Positions 30,910-42,029 of a stretch of 64,000 nucleotides of DNA are shown piece by piece. A program made the translations under genes and the position numbers. A model generated the notes under the pieces. It saw nothing but the letters and a program-made list of their open reading frames with translations. It was not told the origin of the DNA and did no database searches. The DNA lies in NCBI GenBank assembly GCA_905147135.1, contig LR990056.1, positions 16,254,001 to 16,318,000 on the forward strand. The letters run 5' to 3'. Each line of letters begins with the position of its first letter. Position 1 is the first letter of the stretch. Origin of the DNA: Blastobasis lacticolella (Eukaryota > Arthropoda > Insecta > Lepidoptera > Blastobasidae).

Positions 30910-30972
30910 TTTTTTAATATCAACAAGAGAGGCATTTGACCGCCATCTCACCTGTTGGTAAGATTAGGAAGC
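30910..30972 (-). repeat. LINE 3' UTR scrap
   Basis: GGCATTTGACCGCCATCTCA, CCTGTTGGTAAG: minus-strand 3' end of the 19093 LINE family. Confidence 0.55.
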
Positions 30973-31428
30973 TATCCTAACGGATAAAACAATTTGGTTG
31001 CAGTTTTCACTATTTGAAAGCTATTTCAATCGAGATTGTTCTTAGCTTAAGTTCATTAAAACCGGTTCAGCAGTTTGGGAAACATTTGGATTTAAGTAGA
31101 CTATCGGGAGTTTATTGACATCTTGCTGTTAGCTAATGCTAGTCACGCGAACTGGTAGAATCGAACATTTTTACTATTTGCAATAAACAGCTTCCTACGT
31201 TTGAAACGTAACCTAGACTGGTTATAAACCTGATATCGATGCAGAAATCTAATAAAAAGCTTATAAGGTCACGAGACTACAGTTGAAATATAGTTAGCGT
31301 TCATACTAAGATTCCTTGTTACAGTTAGTACTTATTTATAACTAGTGTCCCCGGCACGACTTTGTTCGCGTTTCGTTCTACACCTCCATACACCTACTTT
31401 ATGCGTTTGTTATAACTGTAAGTACATA
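30973..31428. other. Intergenic with decayed retroposon tail
   Basis: 31045-31100 has AAAACCGGTTCAGCAGTTTG; 31345-31375 has a GTGTCCCCGGCACGACTTTG phrase. No gene. Confidence 0.4.
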
Positions 31429-31429
31429 C

Positions 31430-31735
31430 ATACATACATAAAGCTCACGCCTGTGTCCCACAGGTGGGGTAGGCAGAGACTATGGACCGCCACTTTGCTC
31501 TGTCCTGACACAACTCCCTAGCCTCGCATATATCCACAACTCTTTTCATACATCTTCTTTTATTCTTACCACTTTGTACCCCAGCTTTTTTGAGAACATT
31601 ACTGATCTGATCAGTGAATGTTTTTCTGGGTCGTCCTCTAAAGGGCCGGTTTTCCAGATTCGCACTATATACCTCTTTCGTCAATCTTCTTTCATCCATT
31701 CGCTCTACATGCCCGAACCATCTACCATCATCTAT
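31430..31735 (-). pseudogene. RTE-like LINE reverse transcriptase C-terminal fragment
   Basis: Minus reading is open for 84 codons: MDERRLTKEVYSANLENRP, FRGRPRKTFTDQISNVLKKA, then RRCMKRVVDICEARELCQD, RAKWRSIVSAYP and the stop region. The GRPRxxFxDQI..VLxKxG..S..NRRxCMxxxxxxxEAxExCxDRxxWRxxVxAYP pattern is a known LINE C-terminal end in Lepidoptera. It is followed (3', towards lower coordinates) by the CACCTGTGGGACACAGG end and ATGTA-type repeats. 5'-truncated. Confidence 0.7.
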
Positions 31736-31763
31736 ATAACTGTAAGTCTTATATTAAATATTG

Positions 31764-31915
31764 GAGTTCTTCAAGAAAGGGGTTAACAGGTTTTTACGGG
31801 GTCGGCAACGCGTGGGTGATGCCCCTGGTATTGCAAATGTCCATAGGCTGCGGTGACTGCTTACCATCAGGCAGGCCGCAAGCTTGTTTGCCACCTTAGT
31901 GGTATAAAAAAAAAG
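31764..31915 (+). repeat. Dispersed repeat family D, copy 5
   Basis: TTCTTCAAGAAAGGGGTTAA, GGTTTTTACGGGGTCGGCAA, TTACCATCAGGCAGGCCGCA, TGTTTGCCACCTTAGTGGTA and an A run; well preserved. Confidence 0.75.
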
Positions 31916-32059
31916 TCATAAGTGAATTCAATATTATTTACTCCTATGTATTATCCTATGTACCTATCTTTAGTATGTATTTGTTGTTTAACTATTTCTT
32001 GTATCTTTGTAAAATTGTATAAATTTAGCATTTATTGATGTAAGTATCCCTTCCTTCAC

Positions 32060-32205
32060 CTTATCGTATTGTTTATCCCGCACCGTCTACTGTTTTCGAT
32101 ATTTTTTTTGTCACGGTCGACTGGTAGATAAGGCTACTTTAGCTTTAAGTCCGCCAATGTACCTATAGTGCATAAAGATTTAATAAATAAATAAATAAAT
32201 AAATT
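32060..32205 (+). repeat. LINE 3' UTR family H with (TAAA)n tail
   Basis: GACTGGTAGATAAGGCTACT, TTAGCTTTAAGTCCGCCAAT, GCATAAAGATTTAATAAATA and a TAAA repeat. Related blocks: 47140-47265 (+) and 36255-36345 (-). Confidence 0.6.
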
Positions 32206-33526
32206 CACAAAGTCAATACCTAAACAAATAGACCGGTTTAAGGTACTGTAACCTTACAATACAGGTCATCCTAGGGACAGTGCTCACATGGGTTGAGTAC
32301 ACTATTTCATACATTATAGGTTTCTAATCTATTTAGTTTGTACTTAGTCTGTAACACATCAAAATGTAGTGGTGCCTATGTGTATAACTGAATACTCATG
32401 AAATTGTATTACTGTGAAGCTGCAATAAACTTATATTATTATAAAAATATTTATAAACCTACCCTTCCTTTCTTGCTTATAATTATTAACCTTCCGCTTG
32501 AATCACTCTATTTATTGTTATCTCTATCTATTGTTGAAAACTGCATTAAAATCCGTTGCGTAGTTTACAAGATCTAAGCGTACATAGACACATAGGGACA
32601 GACGGCGGGAGTGACTTTGTTTTGTACTATGTATAGAGCTTATTGAAACAAAATATTCGTAAAACAAAGGAACTGTTTATTTACTTTTAAAATTGAAAAT
32701 TACACGTACGTATACAACCCTATAATAATTTTATGGTTTCTTCACAGCGGATGGCTGGAAGATATTATCACTTTTTGGAATAAGTTCGCTTTTGTACTGT
32801 GACTCTATGATTGATTATGTGTTTTGTGCATTTACGTAGAGGTAGAAAATATTACAAATGTTGAAAGTTGGTTTTCGAGTTTATACAATCGAAGTTTGAT
32901 AATTGTTTCCATATTAATAAAACAAAACCAATGAAATGTTGTAAACGCGATTTGGAAACAACTATCTATGTCAGGTTTGTCAGATTTTCGTTAAAATATA
33001 TGGTTTCTGATTTGATATGTTTGAAATATTAAATCCCATGCAACTTGACGTTGCCCCCTTTTTGATACCCATGGTGTTGATAATATCCAGCGGAGACCAC
33101 ATTTCATCAGGTACCCCGCTTTCCTGTACCAATTGCGCAAAAAAAATGCGGAGTTTCCACCAAGACATTAGTCGCATAGTATGCAATGCACCAAGCGCAT
33201 ACCCGAAACAAAAGGAACTCTTCCTATCGGAACGGAATCGACACGCGACGAATGCAATCGCATCGACGGAGCAACGCGAACGGTCGCCGTCAGAACTTGA
33301 TTTAGGACTGGTTGCTTGTTGCGGTAGTGTGGAAAGGGATTGTTGAGGCGCAAATCTCTGTAGACAATCTGTAGGTGTTACTGGTCGAAGGAAAAGCCTT
33401 GCGCGGTTCCAAACACAGCCTAATTACGGAGGATTTAGACATAATTGCCAGTCCTCTATGTGAATTTACAAGGGTAGCAATGCATAATATCTGATACGTA
33501 ATTAATGTTTAAATTTTAAGAGTAAT
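32206..33526. other. Intergenic, decayed tails, unassigned open frames
   Basis: 32480-32640 is an inverted match to 27700-27800. Between 32980 and 33346 there are open frames of 68 codons (minus) and 109 codons (plus) without recognisable domains. 33300-33345 has a family E-like GGTTGCTTGTTGC scrap. Nothing supported as a gene. Confidence 0.35.
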
Positions 33527-33939
33527 CTAAGCAAGCGGCTACACAGAAAAGACGCAGACGCGTCGCGGACAGGGCACAGACGGGACGCGGACGCGACTTA
33601 CAATATACAGAAAAGACAGGTACGGACGCGGCGCCGTCGCGGACCAGTCAAGAGCGTAGGCAAGACAAGGACAGCAAGCGCTGCGCCCCCTGCACCCCCT
33701 GTCTCGCCCGCGGCGCGCCCGTGCCACATACTTTCTGTATGTTTTAAGGCGTGTTTAAGCCGTGTTTTAAGTCGTCCGCGCCCTGTTCGCGCCTTGTCCG
33801 CGCCCTGTCTTTGCTGTATGTTTTGCGTCGCGACGTTTCTATACATTTTATATGAAAGTAAATTGAACAGGCGCCGCGTTTGCGACGTAGACACGTCGCA
33901 AACGCGTCTTATGTCTTTTCTGTGTGGCCGCTCGCTTAG
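33527..33939. mobile_element. GC- and CpG-rich inverted-repeat element, about 413 bp
   Basis: The left end reads CTAAGCAAGCGGCTACACAG and the reverse complement of the right end reads CTAAGCGAGCGGCCACACAG; both continue AAAAGAC. Further inside, GCGGACAGGGC-like blocks on the left face GCCCTGTTCGCG and GTCCGCGCCCTGTC blocks on the right, so the whole element can fold back. Base composition is far more GC-rich than the flanks. No transposase; no clear target duplication. A non-autonomous DNA transposon is the best reading. Confidence 0.75.
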
Positions 33940-33946
33940 TCTGCGA

Positions 33947-34048
33947 TATTATTACCGGTGATGCGTCTGGTATTGTAAATGTCCATGCGGTGACCGCTTA
34001 CCATTAGGCAGGTCGTAAACTTGTTTGACATCTTAGTGGTATGAAAAA
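33947..34048 (+). repeat. Dispersed repeat family D, partial
   Basis: GATGCGTCTGGTATTGTAAA, TGCGGTGACCGCTTACCATT, TTGTTTGACATCTTAGTGGT. Confidence 0.65.
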
Positions 34049-34652
34049 AGACAACATCTTTCTTACTTTTTTCTTTTGTAAGAACCATCTCGATCAAACT
34101 GGCTTTCAAATAGAGTAAACCGCATCCAAATCGGTCCAACCGTTCGGGAGGCATGCCACAGATAGATACACAAGGCCACCGATGCACAGATACACACGTC
34201 AAACTTGTGACCCCCCTCTTTTTCCGGTCGGAAAAGTCCATCTCCACCCTAACCCAGCTTACTATCCGCGGAATGTTCCGCCGTAGACAGTATTCGCCCT
34301 TATCGTTGTCTATTGGGAGGGAAGTGCATATTTTTCCTGATACCGTCTTCAGGCGACCTTACTGGATTTATGGGGCGGCGATAGCCTTGTTCGTTATGTA
34401 AAGCGAACAGTCGCGGAGCATGACTCATAGTTGAAGGGCTTTGATAGATTGCGTAGTTAGTAGCAGGTGCTTGTACCTATAAGATTTTTATGCAAGACTT
34501 GGTTATTTAGACATCGCGATAAACGATAATCGGTCAGTATTTTTTTAGGTATTCAGAAACGAACGGTTACATTGTAGTTGATTACATTTACCAATATGTT
34601 TACGTTTAAACCTATAGCTTCCTAAATATAAAATTAAGTAACAACGAGAACA
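34049..34652. other. Decayed LINE tail and unassigned sequence
   Basis: 34085-34245 (AAACCGCATCCAAATCGGTC, CCACAGATAGATACACAAGG) resembles 22540-22640. The remainder is unassigned. Confidence 0.4.
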
Positions 34653-34915
34653 CACCATAACAGTTCACTGCAGGACTTAGGGCCTCTCCCATGAGAAGGC
34701 CCGAGAAGAAAGGTTATTGCTATAATCTCTACGCTTGGCAGGCGGATTGGAGATCGCAGTGTTGTAAATATAGCAAAGAAAAACGGTGCTGCCCATTTTC
34801 CAGCCTACGGAGACTCAAGAACTTTGGCCTTGAAATATTAGTCGCCTTGTACGACACCCACGAGTGTAAGGGTTTGGTTCTATTCTACTCTGTCGGAAAC
34901 CACACGGCAAAATCT
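34653..34915 (-). mobile_element. Family C retroposon
   Basis: Minus-strand copy: CACTGCAGGACTTAGGGCCT, CTACGCTTGGCAGGCGGATT, GTCGCCTTGTACGACACCCA, CTATTCTACTCTGTCGGA and CACACGGC. Confidence 0.78.
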
Positions 34916-34979
34916 AACGGTAACTAATTCCTTATGAATTATTTGGTTGGAAACCACATTATCCATTTCTGTTAAAAGA

Positions 34980-35170
34980 CAACAACGGTGGGCTTGCTCA
35001 TTTCTTGAATAATGCGGAGAGTATCCAACAGGGGAATGCAGCCAGCCTTGGGCACTCTCACCAGTGCTGTACATCATAATTATAATGTAGATATAATAAA
35101 AATATTAAAATTAATTATTTTAGCCAAAAGAGCCATACATATGGTACATTTGATTTGATTTGATGAATAC
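34980..35170 (+). repeat. Retroelement 3' fragment
   Basis: Plus reading includes NAESIQQGNAASLG, similar to the end of the 26515 frame, then a stretch ending in TTTGATTTGATTTGATGA, a LINE-like tail. Too short to type. Confidence 0.4.
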
Positions 35171-35692
35171 ACAATAAAATAATTTAAAAAGAAAATATTT
35201 AGATTTTAGAGTAGATTAATTAATTTTCGGGTTTCGCTTATTGTTTCTAGTTTATTTATTATTATTAATATATCTCAATAATAATATTAATTCAAGTTAA
35301 CTGCAAAAAATAAATAAATTTTCGTTGGTTTCTTTCGATTTGAAACAGAACGTGATTTCGATTTGAAGGCAGTGGCAGACAACAAATTACAATAGCTAAT
35401 TTAACTTGGATGTGTAAATGGTACATGTTTGCTTTTAGTAGATGTATCATATGCTGGATATGCAGTTTTTAATTTTCACCATGGGGAACCTTGTGTGCCT
35501 GGTTGTCCCCGACTCTCCAAACGAGTAAACGTAGAGTATAAAATTTTCATTGCACATAATTACATACATACATAATATAAATTCTAATTACCCTATGCAA
35601 CATGTGGTATCTGCCTACCTCTACGGGGAAAAGGTGTGCGACATGTATGTATAATGAGCACCATGAGGGCCACAACATTTTTTAAATTCCTT
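35171..35692. other. Intergenic, nothing recognised
   Basis: AT-rich, no supported gene. Confidence 0.4.
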
Positions 35693-35792
35693 TTTTATAC
35701 CACTCAAGTGGCAAACAAGCTTACGGCCTGCCTGATAGTAAGCAGGCACCGCAGCCTATGGACGTTTGCAATACCAGGGGCATCACGCACAC
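35693..35792 (-). repeat. Dispersed repeat family D, copy 7
   Basis: TATACCACTCAAGTGGCAAA, ACGGCCTGCCTGATAGTAAG, CCTATGGACGTTTGCAATAC, GGGGCATCACGC. Confidence 0.72.
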
Positions 35793-36254
35793 ATATTTAT
35801 TTATTCATTTACTTCTCTGGCATAAGACAGTAAACAGGAAAACGAGGTACCACCACAAATTACAGGAATCAATAACGCGACAGGACAACATTATGAGAGA
35901 TTTATTAGCTACGCGCTATCTTATTAGTTGCAGAGTCCGACTCTAGCAAGGAATGTAGAGTTACGAAGTTAGAGAAAAGAGAGTTGCACGAAAATATTAG
36001 GAAAAATATGAAGTAATAACCAGATCATTGTTGAATATTGAAGCATCTAACAATGAGGAATATGGGAAGTTAAGAAAAGAATGAAGAAAAAGATGTACAT
36101 CAGAATACGCTGCCGCATAAGGTCTACGGAGATCCTAGCTTTACAGGCAAACAGCCTCTAAGACATTTAGTGCCTTGTCTATACTCGTGAGATTAAGGAT
36201 ACTCCAGTGTCCATACTATCAAAAGAAGATATCAATCAAAAATATCGGAGTAAA
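35793..36254. other. Intergenic, nothing recognised
   Basis: No supported gene. Confidence 0.35.
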
Positions 36255-36425
36255 GCCATTACGACATTATTTATTTATTTATTAAAGCTTTATGAACAAA
36301 AGTACAGTGGCGGACTTAAAGCTAAAATAGCCTACGCGTACATTACGCGTAGACCCAAGCGTAGGCGGCACAGTCGAAAGCGTAGACCGTCTACGCTACG
36401 CCTATACGTAGTCACCTTGTGACCA
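36255..36425 (-). repeat. LINE 3' UTR family H piece followed by CGTAG-rich patch
   Basis: 36260-36340 is the minus-strand family H (TTTATTAAAGCTTTATG, GTGGCGGACTTAAAGC). 36336-36420 then has many CGTAG/CTACG units in both directions (ACGCGTAG, AGCGTAGGCGG, GTCTACGCTACGCC), a local imperfect inverted array. Confidence 0.5.
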
Positions 36426-36987
36426 CCAACGAGTGCTTTGTCTAGATAGCCTAGTATCCATCGGCTTCATTCGACACTTAAATTAAATTTACGAATCAGC
36501 GGTTCTGCTTTTTTTTTGTGGATTAATTTCGATTTGAGGGCTTATTATTATGTGTCTACCTATCTTTTTTTACATAGAAGCTACAGCTCCTAAAACTTTG
36601 ACATTAGATTCGTAAATTACAGAAAGCCAGTAACAGATTCTTAATCTTTAGAAGATTTTCAGCTGGTTTGTGCCAAAGCTTCTATCAATAAGTTATATTT
36701 TTTTTTATTACGGGATATACTAGATATCTAGTACCCAATTGCCACGTCTAGTAGATTCCTCTACCGCCCTCAGCCAATATACAAAAGTCCAGTGGAATGC
36801 GACAAAGTATTGGTGTATAAAAACCAAATGGTGACCGCCGCGCGCCGCCTCCGCCGCCGTTTAATATACTCCGGGGTACAGACACGTCGGAGAGTGGTAA
36901 GAGTTTACAAAACGAGTAAATTGGAGGACAGTGGTTACATGGATATTGTAGTGTCCATTGTATTTGTATACGTGTTTTTATTTATAC
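36426..36987. other. Intergenic, unassigned
   Basis: Has a short GCCGCGCGCCGCCTCCGCCG patch at about 36837. An open frame of 94 codons from 36792 runs into a family D scrap and shows no domain, so I do not call it a gene. Confidence 0.35.
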
Positions 36988-37045
36988 CACTGAGGTGGCA
37001 AACAAGCTTATGCCCGCCTGATGGTAAGGAGTCACCGCAGCCTTG
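36988..37045 (-). repeat. Family D scrap
   Basis: TATACCACTGAGGTGGCAAA, CCCGCCTGATGGTAAGG, AGTCACCGCAGCC. Confidence 0.65.
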
Positions 37046-38187
37046 GTGTTTGAAACCCTACAACACCCTTTTATAAGCATTTATTTTTGTGAAATTGATT
37101 TATTTGCCAGAAAGAGATTACAGATATGGTTAGAAATGCTTGAAACAATGTGTTAGCTTACATTTTACGCACACAAATAATTGTTTTTATTCTGGAAACA
37201 TGGTATATTAATTATTGAAAATACAAAAGAGAAAAGAATATTTATACCAAAGGTACAAATATTTTAAATCTATATTCATTTCAATTATCATGCACATTAC
37301 GAGAAGATTTTAATGTCAGTGATTTATATTTAGTAGTTTGAGTATTAACGATTTCATGACAATAAACAGGTTGTATTTTTAATTTCAAATAGATATATTT
37401 AAATAACATAACAAAATGAATAAAGAGTTATTTATATCCAAAAAGATATATACAATATTCACATAATACAAAAATATAGTAACAAGTATATATACATACA
37501 CATAACAAATAAATAATATTCACTATTATATAAACACGTCAATTCTGTACAAATTAAAACAATAGCGTGCTATTTTTCCAATACTCTAAAAGCCTATAAT
37601 ACACAAACATTGTATTTTCAGTTTTATTACCAGTACCAAAACACTTTTGCACCCGCCCTTCCAACATATGTCACAGCATCCTGGGCACAATAAATAAATT
37701 GCGCAAATTCCGAAGTGACCAGAACTACCCCCTAGGTTACGTTGGGGGTGGATAAATATTGCCAACTACCCTTCTGTCCTCGTTTGTAACCGGCCTTATT
37801 GGGGCGAAGACGCCCCTTAGCTTTTATAACTCTTTGCGATCGTGGAATGCCAAGAATGGGTCCTGTTATTGTGTTTTTCAAGGATTGCTATAAAGTGAAG
37901 AGGAATGGGATTAGGTGGAAGGATTTGCGTCCTTTTCATATCCTGGTCACGGCAATAAATTGCACCTGCACATAAATTTAGAAAATTATATTATCGTAAT
38001 TTTTGTTTACCAATTGGAAATAGTATGATAAATTGATTTATTTAATAAATTAAAATAATAATTTAAAGTATAGATTAAAACACTTTCATACAATAGTTCA
38101 ACTAAAAAATCTTTCAGTTGAAATGTAAACATTGTCCGAAAATAATGTCCGAAATCGGACGCAATTAATAAAAATGTATAAATGTAA
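37046..38187. other. AT-rich intergenic, with an unassigned GC-richer block
   Basis: 37080-37640 is very AT-rich. 37650-37980 is richer in GC (TAGGTTACGTTGGGGGTGG, GGGGCGAAGACGCCCC) and unlike any other part of the window; no coding frame is supported. Confidence 0.4.
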
Positions 38188-38583
38188 TATATTTAGTGGA
38201 ACTAGAGCGTCGGTGGCCGAGCGGTTAGAGAATACGACTCGTAAGCCAGAGGTCCCGGGTTCGAATCCCGCTCCGGCCATGTACCAATGACTGTTGAATA
38301 CTAACCGATGCTCTTACGGTGTAGGAAACATCGTGATGAAACTTGCCCATTCAGGCGACTGGATGTATACCCATGATCCACTCTGGTCAGGTTCCCCTGG
38401 TAGGGTCATGGAGGTTAGATGGCAGTCGCTCCACTGTAATTACCTGACCTGCCAAATCCTGGACGGACGGACGGAAGGCGGAAGGAAGGCGGAAGGCGGA
38501 CCCCGGGCCCTCGTGCGCGAGAGCACAACCGGGACATTAACGCCAAGATGATTATTATTATTTATTATATTTAGTGGCACTAG
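38188..38583 (+). mobile_element. SINE A, complete copy with 18-bp target-site duplication
   Basis: Element 38206-38565: tRNA-like head GCGTCGGTGGCCGAGCGG, GACTCGTAAGCCAGAGGTC, CCGGGTTCGAATCCCGC; body CATCGTGATGAAAC, GGTCAGGTTCCCCTGG, ATGGCAGTCGCTCC; a GGAC/GGAAGGC expansion at 38460-38500; tail GGGCCCTCGTGCGCGAGAGC, ACCGGGACATTAACGCC and ATT repeats. The flanking repeat TATATTTAGTGG..ACTAG (38188-38205, 38566-38583) matches in 17 of 18 bases. This defines the ends of the family. Confidence 0.87.
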
Positions 38584-39074
38584 TTTATATAAGAGTTTTA
38601 ATCTATAATATAACTAAATAAATTTACGCCTAAAACGGCCATATCATTGTCTGAACCATGCTAATTATCCAAGCTTCTGCTAGGGCCAGCATTCTGACCG
38701 TCCTCCTTCCATTTCATCGTAAAATGAGTAGTTATTTTGACGCACTATCACCAAATGTTATGGACTATTCACTATTAACAATATGCTACACCGGCTAAAA
38801 TTGCAGTTGAGCTCACCTTTATCTCCCTTGTATACCTTCCCTCCTAAGAGATGTGAAATTGACCGAGATAAATAAGAGGATAGAACTGTCGATTTATTCC
38901 ATACATAAACAGTGTACAGGGTGCGCCAATAACGAGTGGCCATTAACAACGTCGGATGCATGAATTGATGATGATTTTATTCCACAGCCTGTGTAGTTGG
39001 ATATTATTTTCGGCGTTTATCCGATAAAGAGGTGTTTCCTTGTATCTTATTGTTAAAATAAAAATAATAATCAC
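38584..39074. other. Intergenic, nothing recognised
   Basis: No supported gene. Confidence 0.35.
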
Positions 39075-39160
39075 CTTGGCGTTAGTGTCCCAGTTGTGCT
39101 CTCGAGGACCCAGGGTCCGCCTTGACAGATTATTTGGCAGATCAGATAATTACAGTGGAT
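39075..39160 (-). repeat. SINE A tail fragment
   Basis: CTTGGCGTTAGTGTCCCAGT, TGTGCTCTCG, GGGTCCGCCTTGAC, GGCAGATCAGATAATTACAG. Confidence 0.65.
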
Positions 39161-39164
39161 CTTG

Positions 39165-39548
39165 TATCGTATTGTTGGACCCTACGGACAAATTGCAAAG
39201 AGCAATCATTAGAGCACTGGAAGAAGCAGCCAGGCCTAAACCATTATAAAGCATTAGTCAAGGCCTACAATGGCCTACATGCTAAAGAACGATTTCTACT
39301 CAGTAGAAATAAGTTGCGGATCCTGGTAAGGGCGCTGACTGGTCACTGTGGGCTGAACAAGCACATGTTTAACTTGAAGATCAGTAGTACAAAGGACTGC
39401 AGATTCTGTAAGGAGGACGAGGAAACGCCTCTTCACCTGATTTGCAAGTGCGAAGCCCTGATGCGCAAACGTAGCATCCATTTTGGTAATAATCTCTACG
39501 CTTCGCGATCGAGTTTCTGCAATGTGACTTCATATTTTATTTATTAAA
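39165..39548 (+). pseudogene. R1/jockey-like LINE RNase H C-terminal fragment
   Basis: The reading frame gives HYKALVKAYNGL, RILVRALTGHCGLNKHMFNL and CRFCKEDEETPLHLICKCEA. The LTGHxxLxxHL..C-x2-C..E-E-HxxxxC pattern is the end of the RNase H domain and the Cys/His knuckle of insect LINEs of the R1/jockey type. An earlier part (DKLQRAIIRALEEAARP) is in another frame, so at least one frameshift is present. Ends TAA at 39545. 5'-truncated; joins a SINE A scrap at its left. Confidence 0.7.
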
Positions 39549-39844
39549 TATTGATACCGTATTCTTTGTATGTATATTATGTTTAATTATAAAAGTTTTT
39601 TTTTTTTTTGGAGGATTTATTATTATTATATACATAGTTACAATATGTACAAATTTTACACAAAAAAAAGATAACTTTTATAATTAATATGATGTTATGT
39701 TTAATTGATACAACATTATAAATTATGAAATGGTAAGGTTCATCTATTAAATATAGTAGCTAACCAATAACCATTTCTTTGATAAATACGTTAATATAAA
39801 ATGCATATCGGCTATTTCCGGCTTCATATTTACACAACCTAAGC
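39549..39844. other. AT-rich intergenic
   Basis: T-run at 39596-39611; otherwise nothing recognised. Confidence 0.35.
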
Positions 39845-40055
39845 AGAGATTTATATAATGCGTACGGCTAAGGAGTGGAATGCGTTGCCTGCGAGTGTGT
39901 TCCCTGATCAATATAATCTGGATGCCTTCAAGGCTAGAGTGAATAGGCTGTTCCTAGACAGGCATGCTCCATCATAGACCGCATCGTCATTTACCACCAG
40001 GTGAGGTGGCGGTCAAATGCCTGGCTAGTAAAGTAATAAAAAAAAAAAAAAGAGT
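39845..40055 (+). pseudogene. LINE 3' end with poly(A) (family of 19093)
   Basis: ATAATGCGTACGGCTAAGGA to CATGCTCCATCATAGACCGC, a stop, GGTGAGGTGGCGGTCAAATG and an A run of about 13. Same family and more than 90% alike to 19326-19513 by eye. Confidence 0.7.
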
Positions 40056-40334
40056 CTGATCCGCCTTTCTTTACCACCAACTGTACGCCATCCGAAATGT
40101 CTTTAATAGGCCTCGTGGATCGGCAATCGGGAACAACTGCTAATGTGGGCAGTTTCTATTAGTTTTTATTATTCCCTTTGCCCCCGGTTTTCCTTATTGC
40201 GTGTACGTCGATAGATTCCGGCTCCCTTATACTTGCTTGTTTAGGGTAAGTTTTCATTAAGCTGATCTTGTGGGGCGATAACTGTACTAGCGATTTAGTC
40301 GTGTATCGCTAGGCGGTGATGGTTTTAAGCGTTG

Positions 40335-40690
40335 CAGGAGCGTCGGTGGCCCAGTGGTTAAGGTATTCGAGTCGTAAGCGAGAGGTAAAGGGTTCGAATC
40401 CCACTGTGGCGATGTAGAAATTACACGTTTCTGATTTATGTATTTTAGTTGAATGCTAATCGATGCTCTCACGGTGAGAGGAAACGTAATGAAACTTGTA
40501 CATTCGGGTGACTGAATGTGTAATCATGATCCAATCTGGTCAGGTTCCCCTGGTAGGAGGGTCACGGAGGTCAGATGGCAGTCGCTCCGCTGTAATTATC
40601 TGATCTGCCAAATCTTGAATCATGGTTAAGGCGCACCCCGGGCCTTCGTGCGTGAGATCATAACCGGGATATTAACGCCAAGAGAATGAT
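40335..40690 (+). mobile_element. SINE A copy, full layout
   Basis: Head GCGTCGGTGGCCCAGTGG, TTAAGGTATTCGAGTCGTAA, GGGTTCGAATCCCAC; body GGTCACGGAGGTCAGATGGC; tail GGGCCTTCGTGCGTGAGATC, ACCGGGATATTAACGCC. Confidence 0.82.
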
Positions 40691-42029
40691 TTCAAGTGTT
40701 TATGTCGCCTTTTCTAGGTAGTGTTATGAAAGATGAAATCTAATACGTAATTCACAGCTCTATACTTGATTTGATAGTTGACGATATGACTCTTATTGCG
40801 AAGAAAGTTGTGCTCATGTTAAAATCTATTAATTGCAACCCTCGCGCGGATCCAGGACATTAATACCAAATGACCATTAGACCTGGCACTTTCACCGACT
40901 TAGCGTTTTTGAACACGTATCACTACAAATTAAAAAAAAAGTTCACGTCGCGTCTGTCTGTCTGTTCGCGATAAACTCAAAAACAACCTAAACAGATTTT
41001 CATACGATTTTTACAAAGAGATAAAATGAGGTGAGGATTCGTGAGGAAGGTTTTTGTGTATAAAACATGCATATTATAACAGAGTAACCCAGAGAAAAGC
41101 CGTCCGAAGCCAAGTCCAAATTGAAGGTAGTTGAAAGAAAGTTGCGTATTAAAAAGTAAACGCAGATACCCGCAAGCAAACTACCCACTTAATCAAACGC
41201 CGGTATGCATAGTGCATGTCTACTGTTACGGCAGCAGGTATTCATAGTCGAGACCCCGAGTCCAGGTTCGTCGCCACAATAATGAATGCCTAGATTAAGA
41301 TTTGCGCCGCGGGTCCGCCTTTGTTTGCATTGTGGACCGGTCCACCTTCGTACAGTCGGCGCAGTAATTTAAGTCCTCACAGTCACGACGGATCTGCATT
41401 TATGTTACATAACAATCAAGTGCATAAATTGTAGTATGTCATGGGCGACAGTGATTTATCACTTCCCGTCAGGTAGAGCTCGTCTAAGCGTCATTTCAGC
41501 TTAGACAAGCTCTAGGCTATTATCCGTCACTGAGTATTAGAGAGATTATATCTTCATTACAACTAGTAATTCCCTTTATGACCTACCTCCTCCTAAAGTA
41601 CCAAGGCCAACTAATATTAAATCGTTTCTTATTTATACCAATACTTAATTAATTCGACTGACCTGTAAATGTATTTGTTAATGTAATGTAAAACTGTGAA
41701 GTCCTGTGTTGTTTCTATTTCACAGTACATTTTGTATATTATCTAAATTATATATTTTGTTTAGCTTCAAGTAATGCCACAGATGGGTAATGTTTGAAAT
41801 TTGAGAATGGGAAAAAAGTGGTTTTATTTTTTTCTTTCAAATCGATGAAAGTTTTGCAGTGTGTTTTCCTTGCACTACGACACTAACAGTAATGGTTGTC
41901 AAACTGTTGAACAACAACTTGCCATATTTGATTAATTCATTTAAATGATAAAAGTTATTTATTAAAATTATAGACATAACTATCATTATCAAAATAGCTA
42001 CCCACCTAGTTGAAGTTGATTAGTATCGT
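40691..42029. other. Intergenic with decayed LINE tail and a hairpin
   Basis: 40935-41180 (GCGTCTGTCTGTCTGTTCGC, AACAGATTTTCATACGATTT, GCCGTCCGAAGCCAAGTCC) is a decayed tail like 330-470. 41475-41513 can fold as a 15-bp stem with one mismatch (AGAGCTCGTCTAAGC and GCTTAGACAAGCTCT). No gene. Confidence 0.4.

Noticed and set aside
33539..33894. Arg-rich frames in the GC-rich block
   Set aside because: Frames are open because of GC-rich composition; the block is an inverted-repeat element.
36792..37076. 94-codon frame with basic N-terminus and hydrophobic stretch
   Set aside because: Runs into a family D repeat and ends there; no domain, no splice support.
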